NCBI RefSeq assembly: GCF_028622835.1 | Contig: NZ_CP117677.1 | Span: 1-64,000, forward strand | Source of the DNA: Caloramator sp. mosi_1 | Lineage (GTDB): Bacteria > Bacillota > Clostridia > Clostridiales > Caloramatoraceae | Length of the DNA: 64,000 nucleotides | Reading direction: 5' to 3' | Shown: one piece after another, positions 51,785 to 61,775 of the stretch | Numbering within the stretch: position 1 is the stretch's first letter | Layout: the number at the start of each line of letters is the position of its first letter | Position numbers and translations under genes: made by a program | Notes under the pieces: generated by a model | What the model was told of the DNA's origin: nothing | The model's database searches: none | What the model saw: the letters and a program-made list of their open reading frames with translations, nothing else

Positions 51785-53331
51785 TTATTTAATTTTTAAT
51801 CCCATAACATCCTCTTTAAAAATTCTTTCATCCATTGTTTTTAAGTCTTCTGCAATGATAGGTTTAAATTCCATAAGATTTAAAACATCCTTTTCTAAGT
51901 CAATTCCTGGAGCTATTTCCTTTAATACCATTCCATCTTTAGTTAGTTCAAACACTGCTCTTTCTGTAATATAAAGCACCTTTTGCCCTACTTCTCTTGC
52001 GTACTCACCACTAAAGGTTATTTGTTCAACCTGCTTTAAAAATTTCTTAACTTTTCCTTCAGATTTTATAACTAATTTTCCATCATCTACTCCTATATCA
52101 AGACCTGATGCTGTAAAGGTACCACAATATACAACCTTTTAGCATTTTGTGTTATGTTTATAAATCCACCACAGCCTGCTATCTTTGGTCCAAACTTACT
52201 TACATTTACATTACCGTTTTCATCACATTGGGCAAGTCCTAAAAGGCAACATCTAATCCTCCACCATCATAGAAGTCAAACTGGCTATTTTGATCAACTA
52301 TTGCATCTGGATTTATTGTAGCTCCAAAACTTAAGCCTCCTGCTGGAACACCTCCAATTCCACCAGCCTCAACAGTAAGTACCATATCATTTATTCCCTC
52401 TTCGCTTGCAACCATCGTAACACCCTCTGGCATACCTATTCCTAAATTAGTTACCGCATTTGGTATAAGTTCCATAGCTGCTCTTCTTGCAATTATCTTT
52501 CTTTCATCAAGAGGCATCTTTGGAATTTGTCCTACTGGAATTTTAATCTCACCTGTGTAACTTGGGTTATATTCTTCTGCAAAGGTCTGCATATGATTTT
52601 TAGCTTCTGCAACAACAATTGCATCAACAAGAATTCCTGGTATTTTAACAAGTTTTGGATCTAATGTACCGTGTTTAACCACCTTTTCTACTTGTAAAAT
52701 AACAATTCCACCTGAATTCTTAGCAGCCTGTGCCATTGCAAGTGAATCAAGTGTAACAGCTTCCTTAACAAGTGTTGCATTACCAAATTCGTCTGCATAA
52801 GTCGCCCTGATTAATGCAACGTTAACAGGAAAAGCTTTATAGAAAAGATATTCAGAGCCGTGAATATTAATTAGTTCAACAATATCTTCCTTTGTAATTT
52901 CATTAATTTTTCCACCCTCTATTCGTGGATCAACAAAGGTCTTAAGTCCAACTCTGGTAATTGTACCTGGTTTTTGAGGCTATGTCTCTAAACAGATGAC
53001 TTATAACTCCTTGTGGTAGGTTGTAGGCCTCAATTTTGTTTTCGATAGCAAGTTTTTGGAGCTTTGGAGCAAGTCCCCAATGTCCTCCTATAACTCTTTT
53101 TATTAGCCCTTCATAAGCAACGTGGTTTAAACCTCTTTCCTTTCCATCTCCTTGACCTGCAGCGTAAACTAAAGTTAAATTCCTGGGTTGTCCATCTTGT
53201 AAAAATCGTTTTTCAAGTGCAATTGTAAGCTCTTCAGGATGGCCATTACCAACGAATCCACCAGTTGCAACAACATCTCCATCCTTAATGAGCTTTACAG
53301 CTTCATAGGCTGTCATAATTTTATTCTTCAT
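51785..53331 (-). CDS. Acyl-CoA:acetate CoA-transferase (frame breaks)
   Basis: About 517 residues: alpha and beta halves fused, as in propionate/acetate CoA transferases of the YdiF type. Breaks near 52978, 52237 and 52140. The start [20 protein letters not shown] has [31 protein letters not shown] is the first glycine-rich motif and [20 protein letters not shown] includes the catalytic Glu with its oxyanion glycines. It activates short-chain acids with acetyl-CoA or similar. First gene after the sigma-54 promoter, followed by the GntP permease. Confidence 0.88.
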
Positions 53332-53371
53332 CGTTTCCCCTCCTCTTGATATGCTGTTTGCAACTTTAAAA

Positions 53372-53386
53372 GCAATCTTCATACCA
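53372..53386 (-). promoter_or_regulatory. Sigma-54 promoter upstream of the CoA-transferase gene
   Basis: On the minus strand TGGTAT-N5-TTGC followed by TTTT. It keeps the GG and GC dinucleotides; one consensus position (C to T) differs. About 41 bases upstream of the ATG. Confidence 0.8.
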
Positions 53387-53482
53387 AATCAAAACACAAA
53401 AATACAGCAAAGAAGGGGTATAATATCTGAATATTCTATAAATTTTGTTCAAAATTCTGTACACATTATTTGTTCCTACCTA

Positions 53483-53512
53483 AAATAGTGTCCTGAGTAT
53501 AGGACACTATTT
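53483..53512. promoter_or_regulatory. Perfect inverted repeat: activator site or terminator
   Basis: AAATAGTGTCCT and its complement around 6 bases, about 110 bases upstream of the sigma-54 promoter at 53372 and 50 bases after the activator gene stop. The distance suits an enhancer site for the activator; the short T-run that follows would also allow termination. Confidence 0.5.
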
Positions 53513-53560
53513 TTGAAGTTATTGTAACTATGTACAAAAATATACATAAAAATTTTTAAG

Positions 53561-55303
53561 CTAAAAATTCATATCATTATTTAAATTATATTTTTGTAAC
53601 TTTTCATAAAAATTTGATCTACTCATTTTAAGTAATTTTGCTGCTTCACTCTTGTTTCCTTTTGTATATTTTAACGCATCTACTATTGCATTCTTTTCTG
53701 TATCTCTTAATATTTCATCTAAAGGTCTTACATATGTCATCCTACTTAATCCTGATATTTTTGTAGGCAGATGATATACATCAAGCTCATTTTCGTCCTC
53801 TATTATGTTAACTGCTCGCTCTATAACATTTATAAGCTCTCTTATATTCCCTGGCCAAGTGTATTCTATAAGTTTTTTAAGTGCATTCTTTGATATTCTA
53901 TCAACCCTTTTATTGTACTTATTAGATAACTTATTTAAATAGTAATAAGCAATTTCAGTAATATCTTTTTTCTCTCCCTAAGCGGTGGAATGTTTAATGT
54001 AATTACATTTAATCTGTAAAACAAATCTTCTCTAAACTGGCCCTTTATTACAAGCTCCTCTAAATTTTTATTTGTAGCTGCAATTATTCTAACATCAATC
54101 CTTTTGGGGCTTGTCCCACCTATTCTTTCTATCTCCTTTTCTTGAATTACTCTTAGAAGTTTGGCCTGCATACTTAAAGGCATATCACCTATTTCATCTA
54201 AAAAATTGTCCCTCCATCTGCTATTTCAAATTTCCCTATTTTGCCACCCTTTTTAGCCCCTGTAAATGCACCATCTTCATATCCGAAAAGTTCTGCCTCA
54301 AGAAGTTCTGGAGGTATAGCTGCACAATTAACTTTAACAAAGGCAGAGTATCCTCTTTTGCTATTTCTATGTATTGCGTGGGCAAATAACTCCTTTCCTG
54401 TACCACTTTCTGCTATTATAAGTACATTAGAATCTGTTAAAGAGGCCTTCATTGCCATCTTTTTGGCCTCAGCTATTTTTGTACTGCTACCTATTATATC
54501 TTCAAAATTATATTGGGATTGATTTAGATTTTTAAGTTCCCCTTGTATTCTCTTAATTCGTTTTCGAATCCCCTTATTTTATTATGCAGATCCTCAAGTT
54601 CATCTAAATTTCTAAAGAGAACTTTACCAACAACACCAATTATTTTACCCTCCTTCATTATAGGTATTCTTGTTGCAACCATATAATTTCCGTTTATCTT
54701 TTGAATTTGGGCATATTCAGGTATTCCAGTCTTAGCAACAATATGCATTCTTGTATTTTCAATAACCTTTGTTACGTGCTTTCCTATTACTTCCTCTTCT
54801 TTGACTCCTAAAAATTTACAGTATGCTTTACTAATAAACTTTATGTACCCCTCAGAGTCTACTACAAGTATCCCATCATACACAGTCTCAAGGATTGTGT
54901 TTAATACAAATGAATAATCTATCTGTTTATCATATTCTTCAATTATGTTAATAAACTCGGAGTTTAACCTATTGTAATCTAACATTCCTATAAATCTATT
55001 CTTTTCATCAACTACAACGGTACTATAAATCTTTTGTAATATTTCCTTTATATTTGTGTTGGGTGTAACTTTAGTTATTTTTGAAAAATCATTATCAACA
55101 CTATTGAAAAAGCGTTTATTTTTTATACATTGAAAGACATTCTTTTTCTCTATGTATCCAATAAGCTCATATACTTCATTTATAACAGGTAATATATCAA
55201 ATCTGCTTTCTAAAAATTTTTCTATTACCTTTTCATTTAGGTCATTGTCTTTTAAATATGGTACATTTGAATCTATATAATTTTTTACTTTCAAATCACC
55301 CAA
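53561..55303 (-). CDS. Sigma-54-dependent activator with CBS and PAS domains (frame breaks)
   Basis: About 581 residues; breaks near 54530, 54215 and 53960. N-terminal CBS pair (about 1-115, [17 protein letters not shown] and [19 protein letters not shown]), PAS domain (about 125-235, [20 protein letters not shown]), AAA+ domain with Walker A ESGTGKE, the sigma-54 contact loop [10 protein letters not shown] and Walker B in [13 protein letters not shown], and a C-terminal Fis-type helix-turn-helix ([20 protein letters not shown]). It should activate the three sigma-54 promoters around it. CBS domains may sense adenosyl ligands, PAS a metabolite. Confidence 0.9.
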
Positions 55304-55424
55304 GTCTTTCCCCCAATTAATTTATTTAATTATATTTTATATTCTGAAAATTAAAAATAAAAGAGGGAAAGTTTAATTTTACAACACTATTATAATAAAT
55401 TTATTTGGTATTTACTAAAAATAG

Positions 55425-55474
55425 AAAACCAGGTGATATATTAACACATTTCACATATCACCTGGGTGGCACTT
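55425..55474. repeat. CACCTGGGTGGCAC repeat, copy 4
   Basis: CCAGGTGATAT and ATATCACCTGG frame a short centre; the right side continues GTGGCACTTTAT as in the other copies. It lies directly after the maoC-type gene. Confidence 0.75.
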
Positions 55475-55890
55475 TATCTTGGTGGCATAACTGTTGCTAT
55501 CCCATCTATTACAACTTTGCCATCTTGATTTATACATTGTGTTCTTAACTTTATTCTATTCTTTTCATCTATCTTTTCTATTACTTCTGCCTCTGCCCTT
55601 ATTGTATCTCCTATTCTAACTGGTGCTAAAAATTTAAGTTCCTGCCCCAAATATATTGTACCTGGGCCTGGAAGATACATACCAAGAACAGTTGATATTA
55701 AACCTGAAACTAATATCCCGTGGGCTATTCTTCCCTTAAACATTCCCTTTTCTGCCTCTAATTGATCAATATGTGCAGGATTTAGATCCCCTGTAATACC
55801 AGCAAATAAATATATATCTGTCTCTGATATTGTCTTTTCAAAGGATGCCCTATCACCTAAGTTTATCTCTTTTATAGTTTTGCCCTTCAT
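55474..55890 (-). CDS. MaoC-type (R)-specific enoyl-CoA hydratase, PhaJ-like
   Basis: An intact 138-residue hot-dog-fold protein. The hydratase-2 motif is AGITGDLNPAHIDQLEAEK (catalytic Asp and His) with GRIAHGILVSGLIS after it. The family hydrates crotonyl-CoA to (R)-3-hydroxybutyryl-CoA. That stereochemistry fits the FabG-type dehydrogenase in the same cluster. It follows etfA by about 50 bases. AGGGGTAAACTT precedes the ATG. Confidence 0.87.
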   Translation of the reverse strand: MKGKTIKEINLGDRASFEKTISETDIYLFAGITGDLNPAHIDQLEAEKGMFKGRIAHGILVSGLISTVLGMYLPGPGTIYLGQELKFLAPVRIGDTIRAEAEVIEKIDEKNRIKLRTQCINQDGKVVIDGIATVMPPR

Positions 55891-55942
55891 AAGTTTACCC
55901 CTTTTTCTATATAAAGGTCAACTGCCAAAATGGTCAGCTGCC

Positions 55943-56949
55943 TTACATAACTTCACAGGACTGCCTATAGGCCCTAATTTCTTTAATAAGCTCTGGAACT
56001 ACCTTAAATAAGTCTCCAACAATTGCAAGGTCTGCAACTGCCATAATTGGTGCATCAGAATCCTTGTTTATGGCAACTATATATTCACTCTCCTGCATTC
56101 CTGCAAGATGTTGGATTGCACCTGATATACCGCAGGCAATATATAACTTTGGTCTTACTGTCTTTCCTGTCTGCCCAACTTGTCTATCCTTTTCAATCCA
56201 TCCAGAATCAACAGCTGCCCTTGAACCTGCAACTATTCCTCCAAGTATATCTGCAAGTTCCTTAAGTAGAGTAAATCCTTCTCTGCTTCCTACACCACGT
56301 CCACCTGAAACTATTATATCTGCCTCTGTTATATCTATCTTCTCCTTCATTGACTTTACTATCTCTTCAATCTTAACCTTTATGTCCTCTTCCTTTATAT
56401 CAACATTAAATCTTTCAACTATTCCCTCTCTTTCATAGTCTGCACAAGGAACGCTAAATACCCCTGGCCTTACTGTTGACATTTGAGGTCTGTGGTTTGG
56501 ACACTCAATTGTTGCCATAATGTTTCCTCCAAAGGCTGGACGAGTCATAAGAAGGTTCTTTGTTTCATCATCTACATCAAGCCCTGTACAGTCTGCTGTA
56601 AGTCCTGTCTTTAGCCTTGCGGCAACCCTTGGTCCTAAGTCGCGTCCTATATATGTTGCACCTATGAATATTATCTCTGGATTCTTTTCCTTTGCAACTT
56701 CACATATTGCCTTTGTATAGGCATCTGTTGTATAGTGCTTTAAGTTTATGTTATCTATTAATATTACTCTATCTGCACCGTGGTGTATTAGAGTATCTGT
56801 TAACTTTTCTACTTCATATCCAAGAAGAACTGCAACTACTTCTCCATCAAGCTTTTCTGCAATCTCCCTTGCCTTACCTAAAAGCTCAAGACTAACCTTT
56901 GAAGATTTCCATCTCTTTGTTCAGCAATAACCCAAACGCCCTTTTTCAT
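55943..56949 (-). CDS. etfA: Electron transfer flavoprotein alpha subunit (frame break)
   Basis: About 336 residues; break near 56906. N-terminus KKGVWVIAEQRDGK, then GATYIGRDLGPRVAARLKTG and LTADCTGLDVD; FAD-binding C-terminal blocks VGSREGFTLLKELADILGG, VDSGWIEKDRQVGQTGKTV, GISGAIQHLAGMQES and INKDSDAPIMAVADLAIVGD. No N-terminal ferredoxin domain. It pairs with EtfB and the acyl-CoA dehydrogenase; bifurcation cannot be decided here. Confidence 0.92.
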
Positions 56950-56961
56950 ACTACCGCCTCC

Positions 56962-57741
56962 TTATATAAGGTGCATACCCTTTAGTTTTTCAGTAATAAT
57001 GTTTGCCGCCTCAAGGGCTGGAACATCATACTTTTCACCCTGAGCTTTAGGCCCCTTTGTAAAGGACTTTTTAACCTTAGTTGGTGAACCTATAAGACCT
57101 ACCTCTTCCTTTTGTAGTTCTAAGTCTGAAAGACCCATAACCTTTATTTCCTTGCTGTAGCAAGTAAATATGTCATATATGTTCATATACCTTGGATTAT
57201 TTAACTCCTTTATACAAGTTAAAAGGCAGGGAAGCTTAACACGTAGTGTTTCATATCCATCCTCTAAGGCACGTCTTACTCTAACTTCACCATCTAAAAC
57301 TTCAACCTTTTCAACATATGTAACCTGAGGAAGGTTTAAATGCTCCGCAATCTCTGGCCCCACCTGTGCTGTATCTCCATCTATTGCCTGTCTTCCTGCA
57401 AAAATCAAATCATAGCCTAACTTCTCTGCTGCCTTTGCAAGAACAAGGGAAGTTGCCCAAGTATCTGCTCCCGCAAAGGCTCTATCTGTTAGTAAAACTG
57501 CCTCATCAACACCCATAGCAAGTGCTTCTCTTAGGGCCTTTTCTGCCTGTGGTGGTCCCATAGTTACAACAGTTACCTTAGCACCTTCCTCCTCCTTTAT
57601 TCTAAGTGCCTCCTCTATTGCATTCATATCATCTGGATTTATTATGCTTGGAACACCTTCACGAATCAGCGTTCCTGTCTTTGGATCTATTCTAACTTCA
57701 TTAGTATCTGGTACTTGCTTTATGAAAACTAATATATTCAT
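56962..57741 (-). CDS. etfB: Electron transfer flavoprotein beta subunit
   Basis: An intact 259-residue protein. NILVFIKQVPDTNEVRIDP at the start, INPDDMNAIEEALRIKEEEG, the FAD/AMP region LIFAGRQAIDGDTAQVGPEI, and PCLLTCIKELNNPRYMNI near residue 190 are the family hallmarks. It starts 12 bases after the acyl-CoA dehydrogenase stop and is followed by etfA. Confidence 0.95.
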   Translation of the reverse strand: MNILVFIKQVPDTNEVRIDPKTGTLIREGVPSIINPDDMNAIEEALRIKEEEGAKVTVVTMGPPQAEKALREALAMGVDEAVLLTDRAFAGADTWATSLVLAKAAEKLGYDLIFAGRQAIDGDTAQVGPEIAEHLNLPQVTYVEKVEVLDGEVRVRRALEDGYETLRVKLPCLLTCIKELNNPRYMNIYDIFTCYSKEIKVMGLSDLELQKEEVGLIGSPTKVKKSFTKGPKAQGEKYDVPALEAANIITEKLKGMHLI

Positions 57742-57753
57742 ACCCTCACCCCT

Positions 57754-58891
57754 CTACTTTAGAATGTTTGCTGAAATAACCATCTTTTGAACCTCTGAAG
57801 TTCCTTCGTATATCTCTGTTATCTTTGCATCCCTCATCATTCTTTCAACAGGATAGTCCTTTGTATATCCATATCCTCCAAATATCTGAACAGCCTTTGT
57901 TGTAACCTCCATAGCAGTCTCTGAAGCATATAGCTTTGCCATTGAGGCATCCATACTGTAGTTTTGTCCTGTCTGCTTCTTCCACGCAGCCTTATATACA
58001 AGGTTCTTTGCTGCCTCTACCTTAGTTGCCATCTCTGCGATATAGAACTGAAGACCCTGGAAGGTTGCAATTGGTTTTCCAAACTGCTTTCTCTCCTTCA
58101 TATACTTTACAGCCTCATTTAAGGCACCCTCTGCAATACCAAGTGCTTGGGCTGCAATACCTATTCTTCCTCCATCTAATGTTGACATTGCTATCTTAAA
58201 GCCCATACCTTCTTTTCCAAGTAGGTTTTCCTTTGGAACTTTGCAGTCTTTAAAGATTAATTCTGCTGTTGAAGAAGCACGTATTCCCATCTTCTCCTCA
58301 ATTTTTCCTGTTGAAAAGCCTTCAAATCCCTTTTCTACTATGAAGGCTGATATTCCCTTTGTTCCTTTGCTTCTATCTGTCATTGCAAATACTATAAATA
58401 CATCGGCATATCCTCCGTTTGTAATAAACACCTTGCTTCCGTTTAGTATGTAATAGTCTCCCTCAAGCTTTGCTGTTGTCTGCTGACTTGCTGCGTCTGT
58501 TCCTGCGTTTGGTTCGGTTAATGCAAAGGCACCAAGATATTCTCCCTTTAAAAGCTTTGGAAGATATTTAGCCTTTTGTTCTTCTGTACCATAGGTGTAT
58601 ATTGGCCAGCAGCATAGGGATGTGTGGGCAGATAGAATAACTGATGTTGTAGCACAGGCCTTTGCAAGCTCCTCTACTGCCATTATGTAGGTGATAAAAT
58701 CGCCCCTGCACCTCCAACTTCCCTTTCAAAGGGATTCCCATCATACCAAGCTTTGCCATCTTCTTTACTGTTTCGATTGGAAACCTCTCTGTTTCATCAA
58801 TCTCTGCTGCTATTGGTCTTACTTCATTTTCTACAAACTTCTCAAACATCTCCTTTGCAAGCTGCTGTTCTCTTGTTAATGAAAATTCCAT
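57754..58891 (-). CDS. Short-chain acyl-CoA dehydrogenase, probable butyryl-CoA dehydrogenase (frame break)
   Basis: About 379 residues; break near 58700. [20 protein letters not shown] at the start, [37 protein letters not shown], and the catalytic base in [19 protein letters not shown]. It interconverts butyryl-CoA and crotonyl-CoA with ETF as electron partner. Operon order acyl-CoA dehydrogenase, etfB, etfA, maoC; a sigma-54 promoter lies about 48 bases upstream. Confidence 0.92.
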
Positions 58892-58938
58892 ATAATCACC
58901 CCAAACTTGTTATAAAATTAACTTTTTATAAATTAAAA

Positions 58939-58953
58939 GCAATTTCTATGCCA
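58939..58953 (-). promoter_or_regulatory. Sigma-54 promoter upstream of the acyl-CoA dehydrogenase gene
   Basis: On the minus strand TGGCAT-N5-TTGC followed by TTTT, a full match to the consensus. Confidence 0.85.
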
Positions 58954-59001
58954 ATTTTTTTAATTTAAAATAGTTAAAATATAAACATTGTTGTAAAAAA
59001 T

Positions 59002-59032
59002 AAGACAGGACATAAAAAATTTGTCCTGTCTT
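59002..59032 (-). terminator. Terminator after the chemoreceptor fusion gene
   Basis: AAGACAGGACA and its complement with a 9-base loop, followed on the minus strand by ATTTTTTAC. It separates the receptor gene from the sigma-54 promoter downstream. Confidence 0.75.
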
Positions 59033-59126
59033 TGATACACTTTATACGCTTCTTTTATATAGTTTGTCCGATTTTTGGTACAGTTTATTTTGATTTTATC
59101 GTAATTTGTCTTAATTTAAGTACACC

Positions 59127-61578
59127 TTATTCAACAATCATTATATCATCAAATTTTGTCTTTCCAAGTGAGCTTAATCTTACACCTGCAAGATGCTTAT
59201 GTGAGGCAAACCCTGATTGTGGATGGTATAAAAATACCCAAGGTGCATCATCTACAATTATCTCTTGTATTCTTTTATACATCTCTATTCTCTTTTCAGG
59301 ATTTACTATTGTCTTTGCCCTTGCCATAAGCTCAAGCACCTCTTGATTTTCATAGCCTGTAAAGTCTGTAAAGTTTGCTGGATTAAACAGTGGTTCAAGA
59401 TAGTTATCTGCATCTCCTGTATCTGCAACCCAACCACTTATGAATATATGGCACTTTGCTATGCTCTCTGGTTTTAGATATTTGTCGGCAGGAACCTTAT
59501 CAATTACACACTCAATTCCAACAGCCTTTAAATCTTCCTTCATATATTCTGCTATTCTTTCATTTGCTGTAGAACCATTTCCTTGTCTTATTTGTATTAC
59601 AAGTTTTTCCTTTATGCCCTTTCTGCTTAATATTTCCTTGCCCTTTGAGGATTGTATTCATATCCTCTTAGGTATTTGTTATCAACTATACTTGGTGGAA
59701 GTGGTCCCTTTGATTCAACAGCCATACCACCCATTACATCCTCTATTATTCTTTTTTGTTTATAGCATAGTTTAAGGCCTTTCTTACATCCTTATCCTTA
59801 ATAAATGGAGATGAACTTCTTAAATTAATACCTGCATAGGTGGTTGTCATTACATTTTGAAGTTTAACAGTATCTGAATATCCAGCCTCTTTTATCTTTT
59901 CTAAAGTATTTCTATCGTCAACTGGAATAAAGTCGTATTGTTTATCAACAAATTTCTTAACAACCTCATCATCTGTGTAGGTTATTTCTATCTTATCTAT
60001 ATATGCACATCCTCCAAAATAATCGTGGAAGGCCTCAAGTACACATCCGTTTTCCATTGTTTGTACTATTTTATATGGTCCACAGCCTGTAAATACTCCC
60101 TTTTCAACATCCTCTTTAGCAAGTATAGCACAGCAGCTTTGAGCAAGATTCAACAGAAATCCTGTATATGGCTTTTTAGTTTTAATGAGATGCAGTATCT
60201 ATCTAATACCTTTATACCTGAAACCTCTCTTACCTTTCCTGCATTGTATTCTGCTGCACCCTCTATATCAAATAAAAACCAAGAATTTGGTGAATTTAGC
60301 TTTGGACTTAAAAGTCTTTCAAAGGAATATTTTACATCCTGTGCAGTAACTTCTCTTCCATTGTGAAATTTTATGCCCTTCTTTAGGTTGAAAATCCAAG
60401 TAAGGTTGTCCTCCTCAACATACCAGCTCTTAGCAACACCTGGATATATATCTACACCAAGTCCAGGGAGAAGTAGTCCTGCGTGAACATTTATAAATAT
60501 CTTGGCACTTTGTTGGTCAAAGGCCATTGCAGGGTCAAGAGTAGATGGAGTTCCATTTATTGTAGTTCTTAAAACTCTACTATCCTCTTCTACTTCATCT
60601 ATTCTGTTTAAAAGATTATCTGAAACATTTTTTAAATCCTTTGATACTTCAATTAGGGTTTCTATTGCATTTTTGTATATTCTGTTGAGAGAGCAGTTGA
60701 TTCTACCTTTGACATAACCTTTTCAGATGTCTTGTTCATTTCCTCTGTAGAGTTTATAACCTTCTCAAGGCTATGAGTCTGTTCCTGAATTGCATTTTTA
60801 ATTTCAATCGAAGTTCTTGCTGTTGTGTTTACAGCTTCAATGATATTGTTGAAGACATCCATTGTGTGGTTTGCCTTTTCAACACCCTCTTTAACCTTAA
60901 GGTTGCTCTTTTGAATTGCATCTATTGTTTGCTTTATACTTGAATTTATCTCTTGAATAGTATTTGAAATTTTGTCTGCAGATTCTCTACTTCTCTCTGC
61001 AAGCTTTTTAACCTCTGTTGCAACAACTGCAAAACCGCGACCTGCCTCTCCTGCACGAGCTGCTTCTATTGAGGCGTTTAGTGATAAAAGGTTTGTCTGT
61101 TCTGCAATATCTCTGATTATTTTAAGCATATCATTTATATGAGATGCCTTTTCTTCAAGTGAAACAACTGCATCCTTTACATAGTTCATTGATGTCTCTA
61201 TTTCATTCATTGCCTCTATTGAAACTTCAACGGCACTATTACCCCTTTTGCAGTTTCTAAGGTTTGTTCTGCTATCTGTTCTGAGTTTATTGTGCTTGCA
61301 TAAACTTCCTCTGCAAGTGCAGTATACTGGTTTATTTCGTGAACAAGATGTTCTATTGCCTGCATCTGAATTTCTACATCTTTTGTTATTGTAGTTATAG
61401 AACCTATTAGGGATTGCGTAGTATTTTTGTTTCATCAAGCTTTGAAGTTATTCTGTTTACAATAGCCCTTTGATTTTTCTTTAAAAGAGCAAGTCTTGCA
61501 TCCTTTTGGTTTAAAGAAACTTCTGGTACGAAGTCATTTTTGTTACCGCAATTTCCTTATTCCTTCGTTTAAAAACAT
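59127..61578 (-). CDS. Soluble chemoreceptor: MCP signalling domain fused to family-5 solute-binding domain (many frame breaks)
   Basis: About 820 residues once breaks near 61555, 61430, 61250, 60680, 60170, 59750 and 59660 are bridged. Residues about 1-300 form a coiled-coil chemoreceptor signalling domain with the invariant hairpin tip [20 protein letters not shown], then [18 protein letters not shown]. The helix continues into [20 protein letters not shown] and [10 protein letters not shown], the start of an SBP_bac_5 (peptide/opine-binding) domain that runs to the end ([32 protein letters not shown]). I see no signal peptide or membrane helix, so a cytoplasmic receptor is expected. The junction itself depends on one missing A. 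Confidence 0.78.
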
Positions 61579-61612
61579 TAGTATACCCCCACAGATTTTA
61601 TTCAACATTTAT

Positions 61613-61638
61613 TTATCGACTATTTTTAATAAATCTTA
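61613..61638 (-). promoter_or_regulatory. SigD (motility)-type promoter of the chemoreceptor gene
   Basis: On the minus strand TAAG (61638-61635), 14 bases, then GTCGATAA (61620-61613). This resembles the SigD/FliA consensus TAAA-N14/15-GCCGATAA and suits a chemotaxis gene. Confidence 0.6.
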
Positions 61639-61775
61639 ACAACTAAATACAAAATTTAACGTAAAATATAATTAATTTAAATGTGTTTTATAAAAATAAA
61701 TTATACATTAAAAATATACATTAGTAAACCAATTATTTCATATTGAAGAATATAATAATAATGAGGTGAAGATAT

